Below, piece by piece: positions 17,357-27,249 of a stretch of 64,000 nucleotides of DNA. Within the stretch, counting starts at the first letter, position 1; each line of letters opens with the position of its first letter. A program made the position numbers and the translations under genes. The notes beneath the pieces are model-generated. The model saw nothing but the letters and a program-made list of their open reading frames with translations, had not been told where the DNA came from and ran no database searches. The DNA comes from Sphingomonas qomolangmaensis (GTDB lineage Bacteria > Pseudomonadota > Alphaproteobacteria > Sphingomonadales > Sphingomonadaceae): the NCBI RefSeq assembly GCF_024496245.1, contig NZ_CP101740.1, forward strand, positions 1,425,501 to 1,489,500, in the 5' to 3' direction.

Positions 17357-19615
17357 TCAGCGCGCGATCCCGCCTGCCGCGAGCACCGCGAGCGTCACCA
17401 GCTCACTCGCGGTGCTCGTCATCGGCGCGATCTGGACGTTCTTTTCCATGCCGATCAGCATGGGGCCGATCATCGTGTCGCCACCCAGTTCGCGCAGCAG
17501 CTTGGCCGAGATGTTCGCCGATTGCAGCCCGGGCATGATCAGGATGTTCGCCGGCCCCGAAAGCCGCGCGAACGGATAATTCTTCAGCTGCTTTTCGTTG
17601 AGCGCGACGTCGGGTGCCATTTCGCCTTCATATTCGAAGCCGGGCTGGCGCGCGTCGAGCACCGCGACGGCATCGCGGATATTGTCGAGCCACTGGCCGC
17701 CGGGGTTGCCGAAGGTCGAATAGCTCAGGAACGCGACGCGCGGTTCATGCCCCATGCGGCGCGCGACCTGCGCGGTCTGTTCGGCGAAGTCGGCAAGCTG
17801 CTCGGCGGTGGGCCGTTCGTTGACCGTGGTATCGGCGATGAACACCGTGTGCGTCTTGCCGACCAGCACATGGATGCCGAACGGGGTACGACCGGGCTCG
17901 GGATCGATCACGCGCTTGATCTCGCGGATCGACTGGGCATAGGCGCGAGTCACCCCGGTGATCATCGTATCGCCCTCGCCCAGCTGCAGCAGCAGCGCGC
18001 CGAAGATGTTGCGATCCTGGTTCACCATCCGCTCGCATTCGCGCCGCAAGAACCCGCGGCGCTGGAGCCGGGCGTACAGGAAATCGACCATCTTGGGCAC
18101 GAGCGGCGAATGGCGGCTGTTGTGGACCTCGAAGCTTTCGGGATCGTCGATGCCGAGCGCGCGAAGCCGGTCGTACACATCGTCGCGCCCGACCAGCACC
18201 GGGGTGCCATAGCCGCCGTCGCGGAAGGCGATCGCCGCGCGCAGCACCACCTCTTCCTCGCCCTCGGCGAAGATCACGCGCTTGGGGCGTGCGCGCGCAC
18301 CTTCATGCGCCAGCGACAGCACCGAGGTGGTCGGGTTGAGCCGCGCGCGCAGCGTGTGGCGATAGGCACCCATGTCGAGGATCGGGCGCGTCGCCACCCC
18401 CGAATCCATCGCCGCGGTCGCGACCGCGACCGACACGACTTCCATCAGCCGCGGATCGAAGGGTGCGGGGATGATATATTCGGGGCCAAAACTGTGCTGG
18501 ACTCCGTACGCAATCGCGACTTCCTCGGGCACGCGTTCGCGCGCCAGTTCGGCGATCGCGTTGGCCGCGGCGATCTTCATCGCGTCGTTGATCCCCGTCG
18601 CACGCACGTCGAGCGCGCCGCGGAAGATGAACGGGAAGCCGAGCACGTTGTTGACCTGGTTGGGATAATCCGACCGGCCAGTGGCGACGATCGCATCGGG
18701 CCGCGCCGCCTTGGCGAGTTCGGGCCGGATCTCGGGCTCGGGATTGGCCATCGCGAAGATGATCGGCGCAGCCGCCATGTCCTTGACCATCTCGGGCTGG
18801 AGTGCCCCCGCCGCCGACAGGCCCAGAAACACGTCGGCGCCGTGCAGCGCTTCGGTGAGCGTGCGGCGATCGGTGGCGGCGGCGTGCGCCGACTGCCACT
18901 GGTTCACATCGTCGCGCCCCTGATAGATCACGCCCTTGCGATCGCACATCAGCACGTGATCGGCTCGGACGCCCATCGCCTTCATCAGCTCGGTGCAGGC
19001 GATCGCCGCGGCGCCCGCGCCGTTGACGACGACACGGATGTCCTTGAGCTGCCGCCCGGTGAGCAGGCAGGCGTTGATAAGCCCCGCAGCGCAGATGATA
19101 GCGGTCCCGTGCTGGTCGTCATGGAAGACCGGGATATTCATCCGCTCGCGGAGCGTCTGCTCGATGATGAAGCATTCGGGCGCCTTGATGTCTTCGAGGT
19201 TGATCCCGCCGAAGCTTGGCTCGAGCAATGCGACGCAATTGATGAAGGCGTCGACGTCTTCGGTATCGACCTCGAGATCGATCGAATCGACATCGGCAAA
19301 GCGCTTGAACAGCACCGCCTTGCCTTCCATCACCGGCTTCGACGCCAGCGCGCCGAGATTGCCCATCCCCAGGATAGCGGTACCATTAGAGATTACCGCA
19401 ACCAGATTGCCCTTGGCGGTATAGTCATAGGCGGTGGCGGGATCGTCGTAGATCGCCTTAACCGGCACCGCGACGCCGGGCGAATAGGCCAGCGCCAGGT
19501 CGCGCTGCGTCGCCATCGGCTTGGAGGCGATGATCTCGATCTTGCCCGGACGGCCCTCGGAATGAAAGCGAAGCGCTTCGCGCTCGGAAAACTGGACGCT
19601 CGATTCGTCGGTCAT
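17357..19615 (-). CDS. maeB: NADP-dependent malic enzyme with C-terminal phosphotransacetylase domain
   Basis: A 752-residue protein that decarboxylates malate to pyruvate with NADPH formation. Malic enzyme domains (1 to about 420): SPGVAVP, HDDQHGTA for metal binding, and VVNGAGAAAIAC for the dinucleotide. A PTA/PTB-type domain fills residues about 430-752; in MaeB homologues it is regulatory and binds acetyl-CoA rather than catalysing. It starts at ATG 19615, divergent from mutS. With isocitrate lyase in the same region, it would feed acetate-derived C4 acids back to pyruvate. Confident assignment from full-length domain order. Confidence 0.95.
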   Translation of the reverse strand: MTDESSVQFSEREALRFHSEGRPGKIEIIASKPMATQRDLALAYSPGVAVPVKAIYDDPATAYDYTAKGNLVAVISNGTAILGMGNLGALASKPVMEGKAVLFKRFADVDSIDLEVDTEDVDAFINCVALLEPSFGGINLEDIKAPECFIIEQTLRERMNIPVFHDDQHGTAIICAAGLINACLLTGRQLKDIRVVVNGAGAAAIACTELMKAMGVRADHVLMCDRKGVIYQGRDDVNQWQSAHAAATDRRTLTEALHGADVFLGLSAAGALQPEMVKDMAAAPIIFAMANPEPEIRPELAKAARPDAIVATGRSDYPNQVNNVLGFPFIFRGALDVRATGINDAMKIAAANAIAELARERVPEEVAIAYGVQHSFGPEYIIPAPFDPRLMEVVSVAVATAAMDSGVATRPILDMGAYRHTLRARLNPTTSVLSLAHEGARARPKRVIFAEGEEEVVLRAAIAFRDGGYGTPVLVGRDDVYDRLRALGIDDPESFEVHNSRHSPLVPKMVDFLYARLQRRGFLRRECERMVNQDRNIFGALLLQLGEGDTMITGVTRAYAQSIREIKRVIDPEPGRTPFGIHVLVGKTHTVFIADTTVNERPTAEQLADFAEQTAQVARRMGHEPRVAFLSYSTFGNPGGQWLDNIRDAVAVLDARQPGFEYEGEMAPDVALNEKQLKNYPFARLSGPANILIMPGLQSANISAKLLRELGGDTMIGPMLIGMEKNVQIAPMTSTASELVTLAVLAAGGIAR

Positions 19616-19721
19616 TCGCAAACTCCGTGGGGCCGATTGCGTCCGCTCTAGGGGGTCGGGCGCCGTAAGGGCAAGCGTGCGGTGGTTCCGCTTTTGCGGC
19701 TTAGCCTCTATCGAGGCGTCG

Positions 19722-22331
19722 ATGGCCAGCACGAACCCGATCTCCACCCAAGCCCCGACGCCGATGATAGCGCAATATCTCGCGCTCAAGGCCGAGGCGC
19801 AGGATTGCCTGCTATTCTACCGGATGGGCGATTTCTTCGAGATGTTCTTCGAAGATGCGCGGATCGCGGCTGCCTGCCTCGACATCGCGCTCACCGGGCG
19901 CGGCGAGCATGATGGCGAGCGGATTCCAATGTGCGGCGTGCCGGTCCATGCCGCGACCGCCTATCTACAGCGGCTGATCAAGGCGGGGCACCGCGTCGCG
20001 ATCGCCGAACAGACCGAAACCCCCGAAGCGGCGAAAAAGCGCGGCGGATCGAAGGCGCTGGTGGCGCGCGCGATCGTCCGCGTGGTGACCGCGGGCACGC
20101 TGACCGAGGAGGCGCTGCTCGATGCCCGCGCGGCCAATTGGTGCGTCGCGGTGGGCGAAGCCGGCGGCGATGTTGCGGTGGCCGCCGCCGATGTATCGAC
20201 CGGGCGGTTCGAGATTTTCGAGACCGACCTAGCGGGGCTCGGGGCAACGCTCGCGCGGCTCAACCCCGCCGAAGTCGTCGCCAGCGAGGCTAGCGAGATC
20301 GACGCGACCTCGCACCGCCCGCGCGCGCAGTTCGACAGCGCTGGCGGCGAGACTCGGCTGAAGTCGCTGTACGGTGTCGCGACGCTCGACGGGTTCGGGC
20401 AGTTCTCACGTGCCGCGCTGTCGGCCGCGGGCGGGCTGGTCGCCTATCTCGACCATACCGCCAAGGGGGCACTCCCCTTCCTGCGTCCGCCGGTGCTGCA
20501 TGCGGACGACGCCAGCATGGCGATCGACGCGGCGACTCGCGAGAGCCTCGAGCTGACGCTTGCCACCGGCGGCACGCGCAAGGGCAGCCTGCTCGACTCG
20601 GTCGATCGCACGGTCACCGGCGCCGGCGCGCGGCTGCTGGGACAGGACATCGCGGCGCCGTTGATGGACGCCGGCGCAATCGGTGCGCGGCTAGATCTGG
20701 TGCAGCGCTTCCACGACGAACCCAATTTACGCGAGACGCTGCGGTCGTCGCTGCGCGCCCTGCCCGATATTGGCCGCGCGCTGGGTCGGATCGTCGCCGG
20801 GCGGGGGTCGCCGCGTGATTTGGGACAGTTGCGCGACGGGCTCGATGCAGCTTGGGGCTTGGGCGAGCGGCTGCACCAACTCGCCGCGCCGCCGCCCTTG
20901 CTCGCCGAGATCGCGCCGCGGCTACAGGGACATGGCGCACTGATCGACCTGCTCAAGCGCGCGCTGGTGCCCGAACCGCCGATCGACGCCGCGGGCGGCG
21001 GCTATATCGCCGAGGGGTTCGACGCCGCGCTCGACGATCTGCGCCATACCGGTGCTGGCGGCCGGCGCGCGATCGCCGCGCTCGAGGCCGACTATCGCAA
21101 GCGCACCGGGATCGCGGCGCTGAAGATCCGCCACAATGGCGTGCTCGGCTATCATGTCGAAGTGCCTGCGCGCGCTGCCGATGCGCTGATGGCGCCCGAG
21201 AGCGGCTTCACCCATCGCCAGACGCTGGCGGGCGTCGTCCGCTTCAACGCCGCCGACCTGCACGAAGCGGCGATGCAGGTAACGCAGGCGGGCAACCACG
21301 CGCTGGCTGCCGAGGCATCGCATCTCGAAGACCTGACCGAAACCGCGCTCGCACGCCGGCACGAGATCGCAGTCACCGCCGACGCATTGGCGCGGATCGA
21401 CGTCGCCGCAGGGCTCGCCGAACGTGCCGCCGAGGGCGGCTGGGCGCGACCGGCGCTGGTCGATCACGCCTGTTTCGAGGTCGAGGGCGGGCGGCACCCG
21501 GTCGTCGAGGCTGCGGTGGCGCGCGCTGGCGGACGCTTCGTCGCCAATGATTGCGACCTGTCCGAAGCGTCGCGGCTATGGCTGGTCACCGGCCCCAATA
21601 TGGGCGGTAAATCGACCTTCCTCCGCCAAAATGCGCTGATCGCGGTACTGGCACAGGCCGGCAGCTACGTCCCCGCCGCGCGAGCGAAACTGGGGCTGGT
21701 CGATCGCCTGTTCAGCCGTGTCGGCGCTTCGGACAATCTGGCGCGCGGGCGGTCGACCTTCATGGTCGAAATGGTCGAGACAGCGGCGATCCTGGCGCAG
21801 GCGACGCCGCGCAGTTTCGTCATCCTCGACGAGGTGGGGCGCGGCACCAGCACCTATGACGGGCTGGCGATCGCCTGGGCGGTGGTCGAGGCGATCCACG
21901 AGGATAATCGATGCCGCTGCCTGTTCGCGACGCATTACCACGAGCTGACCCGGCTGGCCGAACGCTGCGAGGCGCTGTCGCTGCACCATGTCCGGGCGCG
22001 CGAATGGAAGGGCGAGCTGGTGCTGCTGCACGAACTCGCGACCGGCCCCGCCGACCGCAGCTATGGCCTGGCAGTGGCACGGCTCGCAGGGCTGCCACCC
22101 GCAACGATCGCCCGCGCGAAATCGGTGCTGGCCAAGCTCGAGGCAGGCCGCGCCAAGACCGGCGGGTTGGCGGCAGGCCTCGACGACCTGCCGCTCTTCG
22201 CGGCGGTGGCAGCGCAGGAGGCCGACGCGGTCGACGAACTACGCAGCGCGCTCACCGCGATCGATGTCGATGCGCTGAGCCCGCGGGAAGCGCTCGAGGC
22301 GTTGTACCGGCTCAAGGGATTGGCGGGCTGA
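19722..22331 (+). CDS. mutS: DNA mismatch repair protein MutS
   Basis: An 869-residue mismatch-recognition ATPase. The N-terminal domain has the Phe-x-Glu mismatch probe in MGDFFEMFFED (about residues 36-46). Connector, lever and clamp domains follow. The C-terminal ABC-type ATPase carries Walker A GPNMGGKST, Walker B region VILDEVGRGTSTYDG and the FATHYHEL switch. Full length compared with E. coli MutS (853). ATG 19722 is preceded by GAGG at spacing 6. It is followed 49 bp later by trmB. No mutL is in the window. Confidence 0.98.
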   Translation: MASTNPISTQAPTPMIAQYLALKAEAQDCLLFYRMGDFFEMFFEDARIAAACLDIALTGRGEHDGERIPMCGVPVHAATAYLQRLIKAGHRVAIAEQTETPEAAKKRGGSKALVARAIVRVVTAGTLTEEALLDARAANWCVAVGEAGGDVAVAAADVSTGRFEIFETDLAGLGATLARLNPAEVVASEASEIDATSHRPRAQFDSAGGETRLKSLYGVATLDGFGQFSRAALSAAGGLVAYLDHTAKGALPFLRPPVLHADDASMAIDAATRESLELTLATGGTRKGSLLDSVDRTVTGAGARLLGQDIAAPLMDAGAIGARLDLVQRFHDEPNLRETLRSSLRALPDIGRALGRIVAGRGSPRDLGQLRDGLDAAWGLGERLHQLAAPPPLLAEIAPRLQGHGALIDLLKRALVPEPPIDAAGGGYIAEGFDAALDDLRHTGAGGRRAIAALEADYRKRTGIAALKIRHNGVLGYHVEVPARAADALMAPESGFTHRQTLAGVVRFNAADLHEAAMQVTQAGNHALAAEASHLEDLTETALARRHEIAVTADALARIDVAAGLAERAAEGGWARPALVDHACFEVEGGRHPVVEAAVARAGGRFVANDCDLSEASRLWLVTGPNMGGKSTFLRQNALIAVLAQAGSYVPAARAKLGLVDRLFSRVGASDNLARGRSTFMVEMVETAAILAQATPRSFVILDEVGRGTSTYDGLAIAWAVVEAIHEDNRCRCLFATHYHELTRLAERCEALSLHHVRAREWKGELVLLHELATGPADRSYGLAVARLAGLPPATIARAKSVLAKLEAGRAKTGGLAAGLDDLPLFAAVAAQEADAVDELRSALTAIDVDALSPREALEALYRLKGLAG

Positions 22332-22380
22332 TCGCCTAGCCTCTGGACACACCCGCCCCCACCCGCCACACGCGCACGCC

Positions 22381-23058
22381 ATGAACGATCCCGCCGTCAT
22401 CCGCCGCCTCTATGGCCGCCGCCAGGGCCACAAATTGCGCGTGGCGCAGGAGGAATTGGTCGCCGAGCTGCTGCCGCAGATTGCGGTGCCCGAAGGGCCG
22501 CTCGCCGCCGCGACGCTGTTCGGCTCGCCCCGCCCGCTCGAGGTCGAGATCGGCTTCGGCGCGGGAGAGCACCTCGCCGGGCAAGCCGCCGCGCGCCCTA
22601 GCACCGGGTTCATCGGCTGCGAACCGTTCCTCAACGGCGTCGTCGCCGCGCTCGGGCATGTTCGCGACGGCGCACTCGATAATGTTCGGCTGCACATGGG
22701 CGATGCGCTCGACGTGCTCGATCGGCTGCCCGATGCCAGCCTGGAGCGCGTGTATCTGCTGCATCCTGATCCCTGGCCCAAGGCGCGCCACGCTAAGCGC
22801 CGGATGGTCAATCACGGCCCACTCGACCTGATCGCCGCCAAGCTGAAGCCGGGCTGCGAGTTTCGGCTCGGTACCGACGATCCGACCTATTGCCGCTGGG
22901 CGATGATGGTGATGAACCAGCGCCGCGACTTCGAATGGACTGCCGCCACCGCGAAGGATTTCCAGACCCGTCCCGCCGACTGGCCCGAGACGCGCTACGA
23001 ACGCAAGGCGCGGCGGCACGGGCACGAAGTGTGGTATTTCCGCTACATGCGGGTTTGA
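22381..23058 (+). CDS. trmB: tRNA (guanine-N7)-methyltransferase
   Basis: A 225-residue AdoMet-dependent enzyme that methylates G46 of tRNA. Features: EIGFGAGEHLAG (AdoMet loop), GCEPFLNGV, LHPDPWPKARHAKRR (family signature with the catalytic Asp), and the C-terminal TRYERKARRHGH motif. It follows mutS by 49 bp on the same strand. Its 3' end overlaps the convergent GNAT-like gene by 16 bp. Confidence 0.97.
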   Translation: MNDPAVIRRLYGRRQGHKLRVAQEELVAELLPQIAVPEGPLAAATLFGSPRPLEVEIGFGAGEHLAGQAAARPSTGFIGCEPFLNGVVAALGHVRDGALDNVRLHMGDALDVLDRLPDASLERVYLLHPDPWPKARHAKRRMVNHGPLDLIAAKLKPGCEFRLGTDDPTYCRWAMMVMNQRRDFEWTAATAKDFQTRPADWPETRYERKARRHGHEVWYFRYMRV

Positions 23059-24146
23059 TCCTGCCCGCTTCTGGTCCAGCGCCCGCGCAATAACCGCGCG
23101 ACCACGCTCGCCACGCCAGGCCGCACGAACAGCCAGTCGCGGATCATCGGGCCCGGCTCGGCCCCGATCGTTCGCTTGTAGCCGCTGTCGCCCGCGCCCC
23201 AATCGACCCGCGTGATGCCGTCTTCGATCGCGCGCACCAGGTTGCGGTAATAGAGCAGTTTGCCGGGCGAATGCTTGGCGAAGGTCGGCACATAGCTGTT
23301 GGCGATCGCGTATTTCAGCGTGCCGACATTGAGGTCGAACGAGAAGGCCGCGGGAGCGCCGTCGATCCGCAGCATTGCCGCCCACATCATTTGCGCGAGC
23401 ACCGGATCCTGCGCCGCCGCGCGCCAGAATGCGCCATGGCCCTCGTCGGTGAACTTCGCGTCCGATCCGTCGGTGCGCTCGGCGATCCAGCTGGCGCGCT
23501 CGATGATCGCCAGATCGTCGAACGCCTGGCCGGTCCAGCCCTCGCCTGCGACGAAATCCCAGCCGGGCACGCCGTGCGCCGCCAGATGCTTTTCGTGGAA
23601 GCGGTTCTTCTTGAGCGTCGAGCTGCGCGGCCAGGTGCCCTCGGCGCGGGCGCCGTCGATATCGAGCAGGAAGCTTTCAGCGACGTCGCGCGGCAGCGCG
23701 GTCCAACCGCGGGCTTCGGCGGCGATCCGCAACAGGCAGAGCGCCGGATCATCGTCATAGACCGGCCCGATCCGCAGCGCGGTCACTTCTTGCGCCAGCG
23801 CGTCGAGCAGCGGTTCGAACGCCTCTGGGCCGACATCCTGCGTCACCGGAAAGCTACGGAACGGCCAATAGCAGCCGGGTACCGCGGCCAATCGCAGTAT
23901 CGCCGGGCCGAACGCGACCATCGGCAGCGCGATCACCGGCGCGCCATCTCTTGACGCGATCAGCGTGCGCGCCCGGCCACCATAGGCAGCGAGCGCCGCT
24001 GAGAACCAGCCATAGCGCAGGAAACGATGCGTCTCGCGTGCGCCCTGCGCCACGGTATCGATCGCCGACGCCAGCCCCTCGACCGTCTCGATCGCATGGA
24101 CGGGCGGCAGGCGGTTAAAGTCGGTCGGCAGCATCGGCTTGGTCAT
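23043..24146 (-). CDS. GNAT/FemAB-like acyltransferase
   Basis: A 367-residue protein with the tandem GNAT-like fold of the BioF2-like/FemAB group (COG5653). Characteristic elements are STLKKNRFHEKHL in the middle, RIDGAPAAFSFDLNVG, KHSPGKLLYYRNLVRAI and WGAGDSGYKR near the C-terminus. Such proteins commonly act in cell-envelope or exopolysaccharide modification; the acyl donor and acceptor are unknown here. ATG 24146 is chosen; a GTG 18 bp upstream and an ATG at 24134 are alternatives. No polysaccharide genes are adjacent. Confidence 0.8.
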   Translation of the reverse strand: MTKPMLPTDFNRLPPVHAIETVEGLASAIDTVAQGARETHRFLRYGWFSAALAAYGGRARTLIASRDGAPVIALPMVAFGPAILRLAAVPGCYWPFRSFPVTQDVGPEAFEPLLDALAQEVTALRIGPVYDDDPALCLLRIAAEARGWTALPRDVAESFLLDIDGARAEGTWPRSSTLKKNRFHEKHLAAHGVPGWDFVAGEGWTGQAFDDLAIIERASWIAERTDGSDAKFTDEGHGAFWRAAAQDPVLAQMMWAAMLRIDGAPAAFSFDLNVGTLKYAIANSYVPTFAKHSPGKLLYYRNLVRAIEDGITRVDWGAGDSGYKRTIGAEPGPMIRDWLFVRPGVASVVARLLRGRWTRSGQDQTRM

Positions 24147-24234
24147 CCACGCTTTTGTACCCACAACCCGTTACCAGGTCGTGCAGGCGATGAACGGCTT
24201 GCCGCAAAGCCCGGCTTTGCGCACAAGGGCGGCG

Positions 24235-24696
24235 ATGCAATTTTCTCCCGTCATTTCGACCGTCGCCGCGACGATCCAGGTCGCCATCGCGCCGGTGTTC
24301 CTGCTCGCCGGGATCGGCGGCATCCTCAATGTGATGACCGGGCGACTGGCGCGGATCGTCGATCGTGCGCGCAGCCTCGAACAATTGCACCCGCGCTCGA
24401 CCGGTCCCGAACACGACCGGCATGTGTGGGAATTGCGGCGGATCGACCGGCGGATCAGCGTCATCAACGCGGCGATCTTCCTGGTCACGCTCAGCGCGGT
24501 GCTGATCTGCCTGGTGGTCGCGTTGCTGTTCATCGCCGAACTGAGCGATCTCAAGATCGGCCGCATCGTCGCGGTCGCATTCATCCTGTCGATGCTGATG
24601 CTGATGATCGGGCTGCTATGCTTCCTTATCGAGGTGCGGATGTCGCTGAAGGCGATCCACATCCGCTCCGAATTGCTCGAGCAGGAACGCAAGTGA
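24235..24696 (+). CDS. DUF2721 family membrane protein
   Basis: A 153-residue protein with three likely membrane helices: AIAPVFLLAGIGGILNVM at about 18-35, an internal pair around 83-105, and about 113-133. A central loop (RLARIVDRARSLEQ) and helix RIDRRISVINAAIFLVTLS follow the DUF2721 pattern. Function of the family is unknown. Earlier in-frame ATGs at 24139 and 24190 exist; 24235 is preferred because it has AAGG at suitable spacing and matches the usual family start. Translation is coupled to the next gene by a GTGA overlap. Confidence 0.8.
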   Translation: MQFSPVISTVAATIQVAIAPVFLLAGIGGILNVMTGRLARIVDRARSLEQLHPRSTGPEHDRHVWELRRIDRRISVINAAIFLVTLSAVLICLVVALLFIAELSDLKIGRIVAVAFILSMLMLMIGLLCFLIEVRMSLKAIHIRSELLEQERK

Positions 24697-25214
24697 CCCC
24701 CGCCGCCGAGCGCCGGTTGTTGCAGGCGGCGGTCGTCCTGGTCTGCTTCGTGCCGCTGTCGGCGTCGCTATCGTCGCTGTGGTACGGCCCGCGATGGCTG
24801 AGCGGGGTGGCCGAGGTGCCGACCGACCTCGACAGTCATTTCCGCTATCTCTCTGGGCTGTTCCTGGTGATGGGGCTTGCCTTCCTCGCGACGGTGCCGC
24901 GGATCGAGGCGCAAGGCGAGCGGTTGCGGTTGCTGGGCGCGATGGTGGTCGTCGGGGGCCTGGCGCGGCTCGCGAGTTTGGTGCTGGTCGGCGTGCCGTC
25001 GCGCGGCCATGTCGTGGGGCTGTGCATCGAGCTCGGCGTGGTGCCCGCGATCCTGCTGTGGCAGCGGCGGGTGGCGCGGCGGGTTGCGGCGGATCCAAAC
25101 TTTGCCCGTTCGCCCCGAGCTTGTCGAAGGGCGGCCCGCCTTCGCCACGATAGCGTAGACCGAAAGTGCGGGCCGGACTTCGACAAGCTCAGCCCGAACG
25201 GAATTGGGGGCTAG
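24693..25214 (+). CDS. DUF4345 family membrane protein with repeat-derived C-terminal tail
   Basis: A 173-residue protein with four predicted membrane segments typical of DUF4345 (LLQAAVVLVCFVPLSASL, then FRYLSGLFLVMGLAFLATVP, LLGAMVVVGGLARLASLVLV, VVGLCIELGVVPAILLW). GTG 24693 overlaps the stop of the DUF2721 gene. After about residue 132 the reading frame enters a dispersed palindromic repeat (25105-25201) and encodes some 40 extra basic residues before stopping, so the native stop seems lost. Function unknown. Confidence 0.75.
   Translation: MTPAAERRLLQAAVVLVCFVPLSASLSSLWYGPRWLSGVAEVPTDLDSHFRYLSGLFLVMGLAFLATVPRIEAQGERLRLLGAMVVVGGLARLASLVLVGVPSRGHVVGLCIELGVVPAILLWQRRVARRVAADPNFARSPRACRRAARLRHDSVDRKCGPDFDKLSPNGIGG
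25105..25201. repeat. CGTTCG-type inverted repeat within the 3' end of the DUF4345 gene
   Basis: Arms CCCGTTCGCCCCGAGCTTGT and its inverse ACAAGCTCAGCCCGAACGG, separated by about 55 bp. The last 37 codons of the DUF4345 frame lie in or just after this element. Confidence 0.85.
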
Positions 25215-25223
25215 CGAACAACG

Positions 25224-26810
25224 CTAGCGCCCTGCCCCATCCATCCCCGGCCCGGCATTCGCCGATGCCGCATAGCCCGGCGCCACGCGCATCGGCTCCG
25301 CCTGCTCGAAGGCATAGCCCGCATTGAGCAACAGCCCCTCGGTCAGCGCGGTCGAGAAGAAGGACAGGCCGACGGGCAAGCCATCGACCAGCCCCATCGG
25401 CACCGTCAGATGCGGATAGCCCGAGATCGCGGGGAGCGCGCTTGCCGAGGGGCCGCTGAACTGGTCGCCATGGACGGGATCGGACAGCCAGGGGGCGCCA
25501 TAGCTCGGCGCGACGATCAGCCGCACGTCGCTTGCCTTTAGCATCCCGTCGATCGCCGCGCGTGCGAGCCCGAGCGACTTGGCGCGCGCCGCCTTGTATT
25601 TGGGATCGTCGACGCCGCCGGTCGCCTGCGCCTGTTCGAAGATCTCCTGCGCGAAGAACGGCATTTCGGCCGCCGCATTCGCCTGGTTGAAGGCGATCAC
25701 GTCGGCGAGCGTCCGCGTCTTCACGCTGGCGGGGGTCGTCGCGAGATAGGCGTTGAGATCGCTCTTGAGCTCCATCTTGAGCACGTCGAATTCGGCGGCG
25801 CCCATGCCTTCGGTCTCGGGCCGTTTGAGATCGACCAGCACCGCGCCCTGCGCCTTGAGCAGCGCGAGCGACGCATCGAAGCGCGCCGCGAGATCACTCG
25901 ACATTTCGGGACGCAGCACGCCGATCCGCAGCCCCTTGACGATGCTGGCGTCGAGCGCCGCGGCATAATCGCGGCGGTGGCGGTCGGCGTCCCTGGTCAC
26001 CGCGTCGGCGCTGTCGCTGCCGATCATCGCGGAGAAGAGCGCGGCGGCGTCGCGGACGCTGCGTGCCATCGGCCCTGCCGTATCCTGGCTATGGCTGATC
26101 GGCACGACATGGGTGCGGCTGACGAGGCCGATCGTCGGCTTCAGCCCGACCAGCCCGTTCATCGCCGCGGGGCAGACTACCGAGCCGTCGGTCTCGGTCC
26201 CGACCCCTACCACCGCGAGGCTGGCGGCGATCGCCGCGCCGGTGCCGCTCGACGACCCACACGACGAGCGATCGAGCGCATAGGGGTTGCGCACCAAGCC
26301 GCCGACCGCGCTCCAGCCGCTCATCGAATTCGACGAGCGGATATTGGCCCATTCGGAGAGGTTGGTCTTGCCGAGGATGACCGCGCCGGCAGCGCGCAGC
26401 CGGGTGACCAACGGCGCGTCGCGGCGGGTGAAATTGTCCTTGAGCGCCAGGCTGCCCGCTGTCGTCGCGTTCTCGACGGTCTCGATATTGTCCTTCACCA
26501 GCACCGGCACGCCGTGCAGCGGTCCGCGCACCCGCCCCGCCTTGCGCTCGGCATCGAGGGCGCGCGCCTGTTCCAACGCCTGCGGATTGAGCGCGATCAC
26601 GCTGCGCAGCGTCGGCCCCTTGCGATCGATCGCCGCGATCCGCGCGAGATAGGCACGGGTCAGCCGCTCGCTGGTGGTGCGCCTGGCGGTCATGTCGGCC
26701 TGCACTGCCGCGACGCTGGTTTCCTCGATCGCGGCGCGCTGCGCCATCGCTGGCTGCGCCGCCGCCATCATCGCCACCACCGCCGCCGTCGTCATCGTCC
26801 ACTGCCGCAT
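25224..26810 (-). CDS. Secreted amidase (amidase signature family)
   Basis: A 528-residue hydrolase with an N-terminal signal peptide ending near QPAMAQ. The Ser-cisSer-Lys triad of the family is visible: Lys in VPVLVKDNIE, cis-Ser in SSCGSSSGTGAA, and nucleophile Ser in GTETDGSVVCPA. Export suggests a periplasmic role in degrading amides or peptides rather than tRNA transamidation (GatA has no signal peptide). It closes 10 bp from the stop of the convergent DUF4345 gene. A conserved element on its upstream side (27006-27037) might include its promoter. Confidence 0.92.
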   Translation of the reverse strand: MRQWTMTTAAVVAMMAAAQPAMAQRAAIEETSVAAVQADMTARRTTSERLTRAYLARIAAIDRKGPTLRSVIALNPQALEQARALDAERKAGRVRGPLHGVPVLVKDNIETVENATTAGSLALKDNFTRRDAPLVTRLRAAGAVILGKTNLSEWANIRSSNSMSGWSAVGGLVRNPYALDRSSCGSSSGTGAAIAASLAVVGVGTETDGSVVCPAAMNGLVGLKPTIGLVSRTHVVPISHSQDTAGPMARSVRDAAALFSAMIGSDSADAVTRDADRHRRDYAAALDASIVKGLRIGVLRPEMSSDLAARFDASLALLKAQGAVLVDLKRPETEGMGAAEFDVLKMELKSDLNAYLATTPASVKTRTLADVIAFNQANAAAEMPFFAQEIFEQAQATGGVDDPKYKAARAKSLGLARAAIDGMLKASDVRLIVAPSYGAPWLSDPVHGDQFSGPSASALPAISGYPHLTVPMGLVDGLPVGLSFFSTALTEGLLLNAGYAFEQAEPMRVAPGYAASANAGPGMDGAGR

Positions 26811-27249
26811 CCGAACCCCCCTGATGTCATCGACTATAAGTACCGCTCGTGCCCGCTTGGGACGCCCGGTCGGCCATCAGGGTTGGCTGGCGGCACCGGC
26901 GTTGGCAACCCCGCCGTTCCGCCATGTCCGATTCGCCGGCCCAATCCTCGCCGAGCGCAACGCCGGGACACCGATCGGGGATGCGTTCACGACCGATTCG
27001 GGGTCGGAAGGCTACAAAGGCTACACTACGTACCCCCCAAAAATGCCCATTGGCGCCCGATCCGGATACGACGCGCGGGAGCAAGCGCAGGCGTGGCCGA
27101 ACGTCCGGGTGCGGGCGGCTGAAAGAGGCATATCGCTGCATACCGCAACGACCAGTCTGTAGGACAGCCCCCTGCACCAGCGGCGCCCCAAGCGCTTTGG
27201 CAATCGCGCATATGTGGCTAGCGTAGCGCCATCGGGGCGGGAGATTGGC
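26811..27249. other. Intergenic region between amidase and racemase genes
   Basis: A 440-bp divergent gap, less GC-rich than its surroundings, with no supported gene. It contains the element at 27006-27037 shared with the aceA promoter region. Short open frames here (such as one reading KGYTTYPPKMPIG) have no start signal or recognisable domain and are not called. Confidence 0.55.
27006..27037 (-). promoter_or_regulatory. Second copy of the TGTAG-containing element
   Basis: On the minus strand it reads GGGGGTACGTAGTGTAGCCT followed by TTGTAGCCTTCC, with a direct duplication of TGTAGCCTT. It differs from the aceA-upstream copy (11457-11490) at only a few positions. It points toward the amidase gene 195 bp away. 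Confidence 0.5.
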
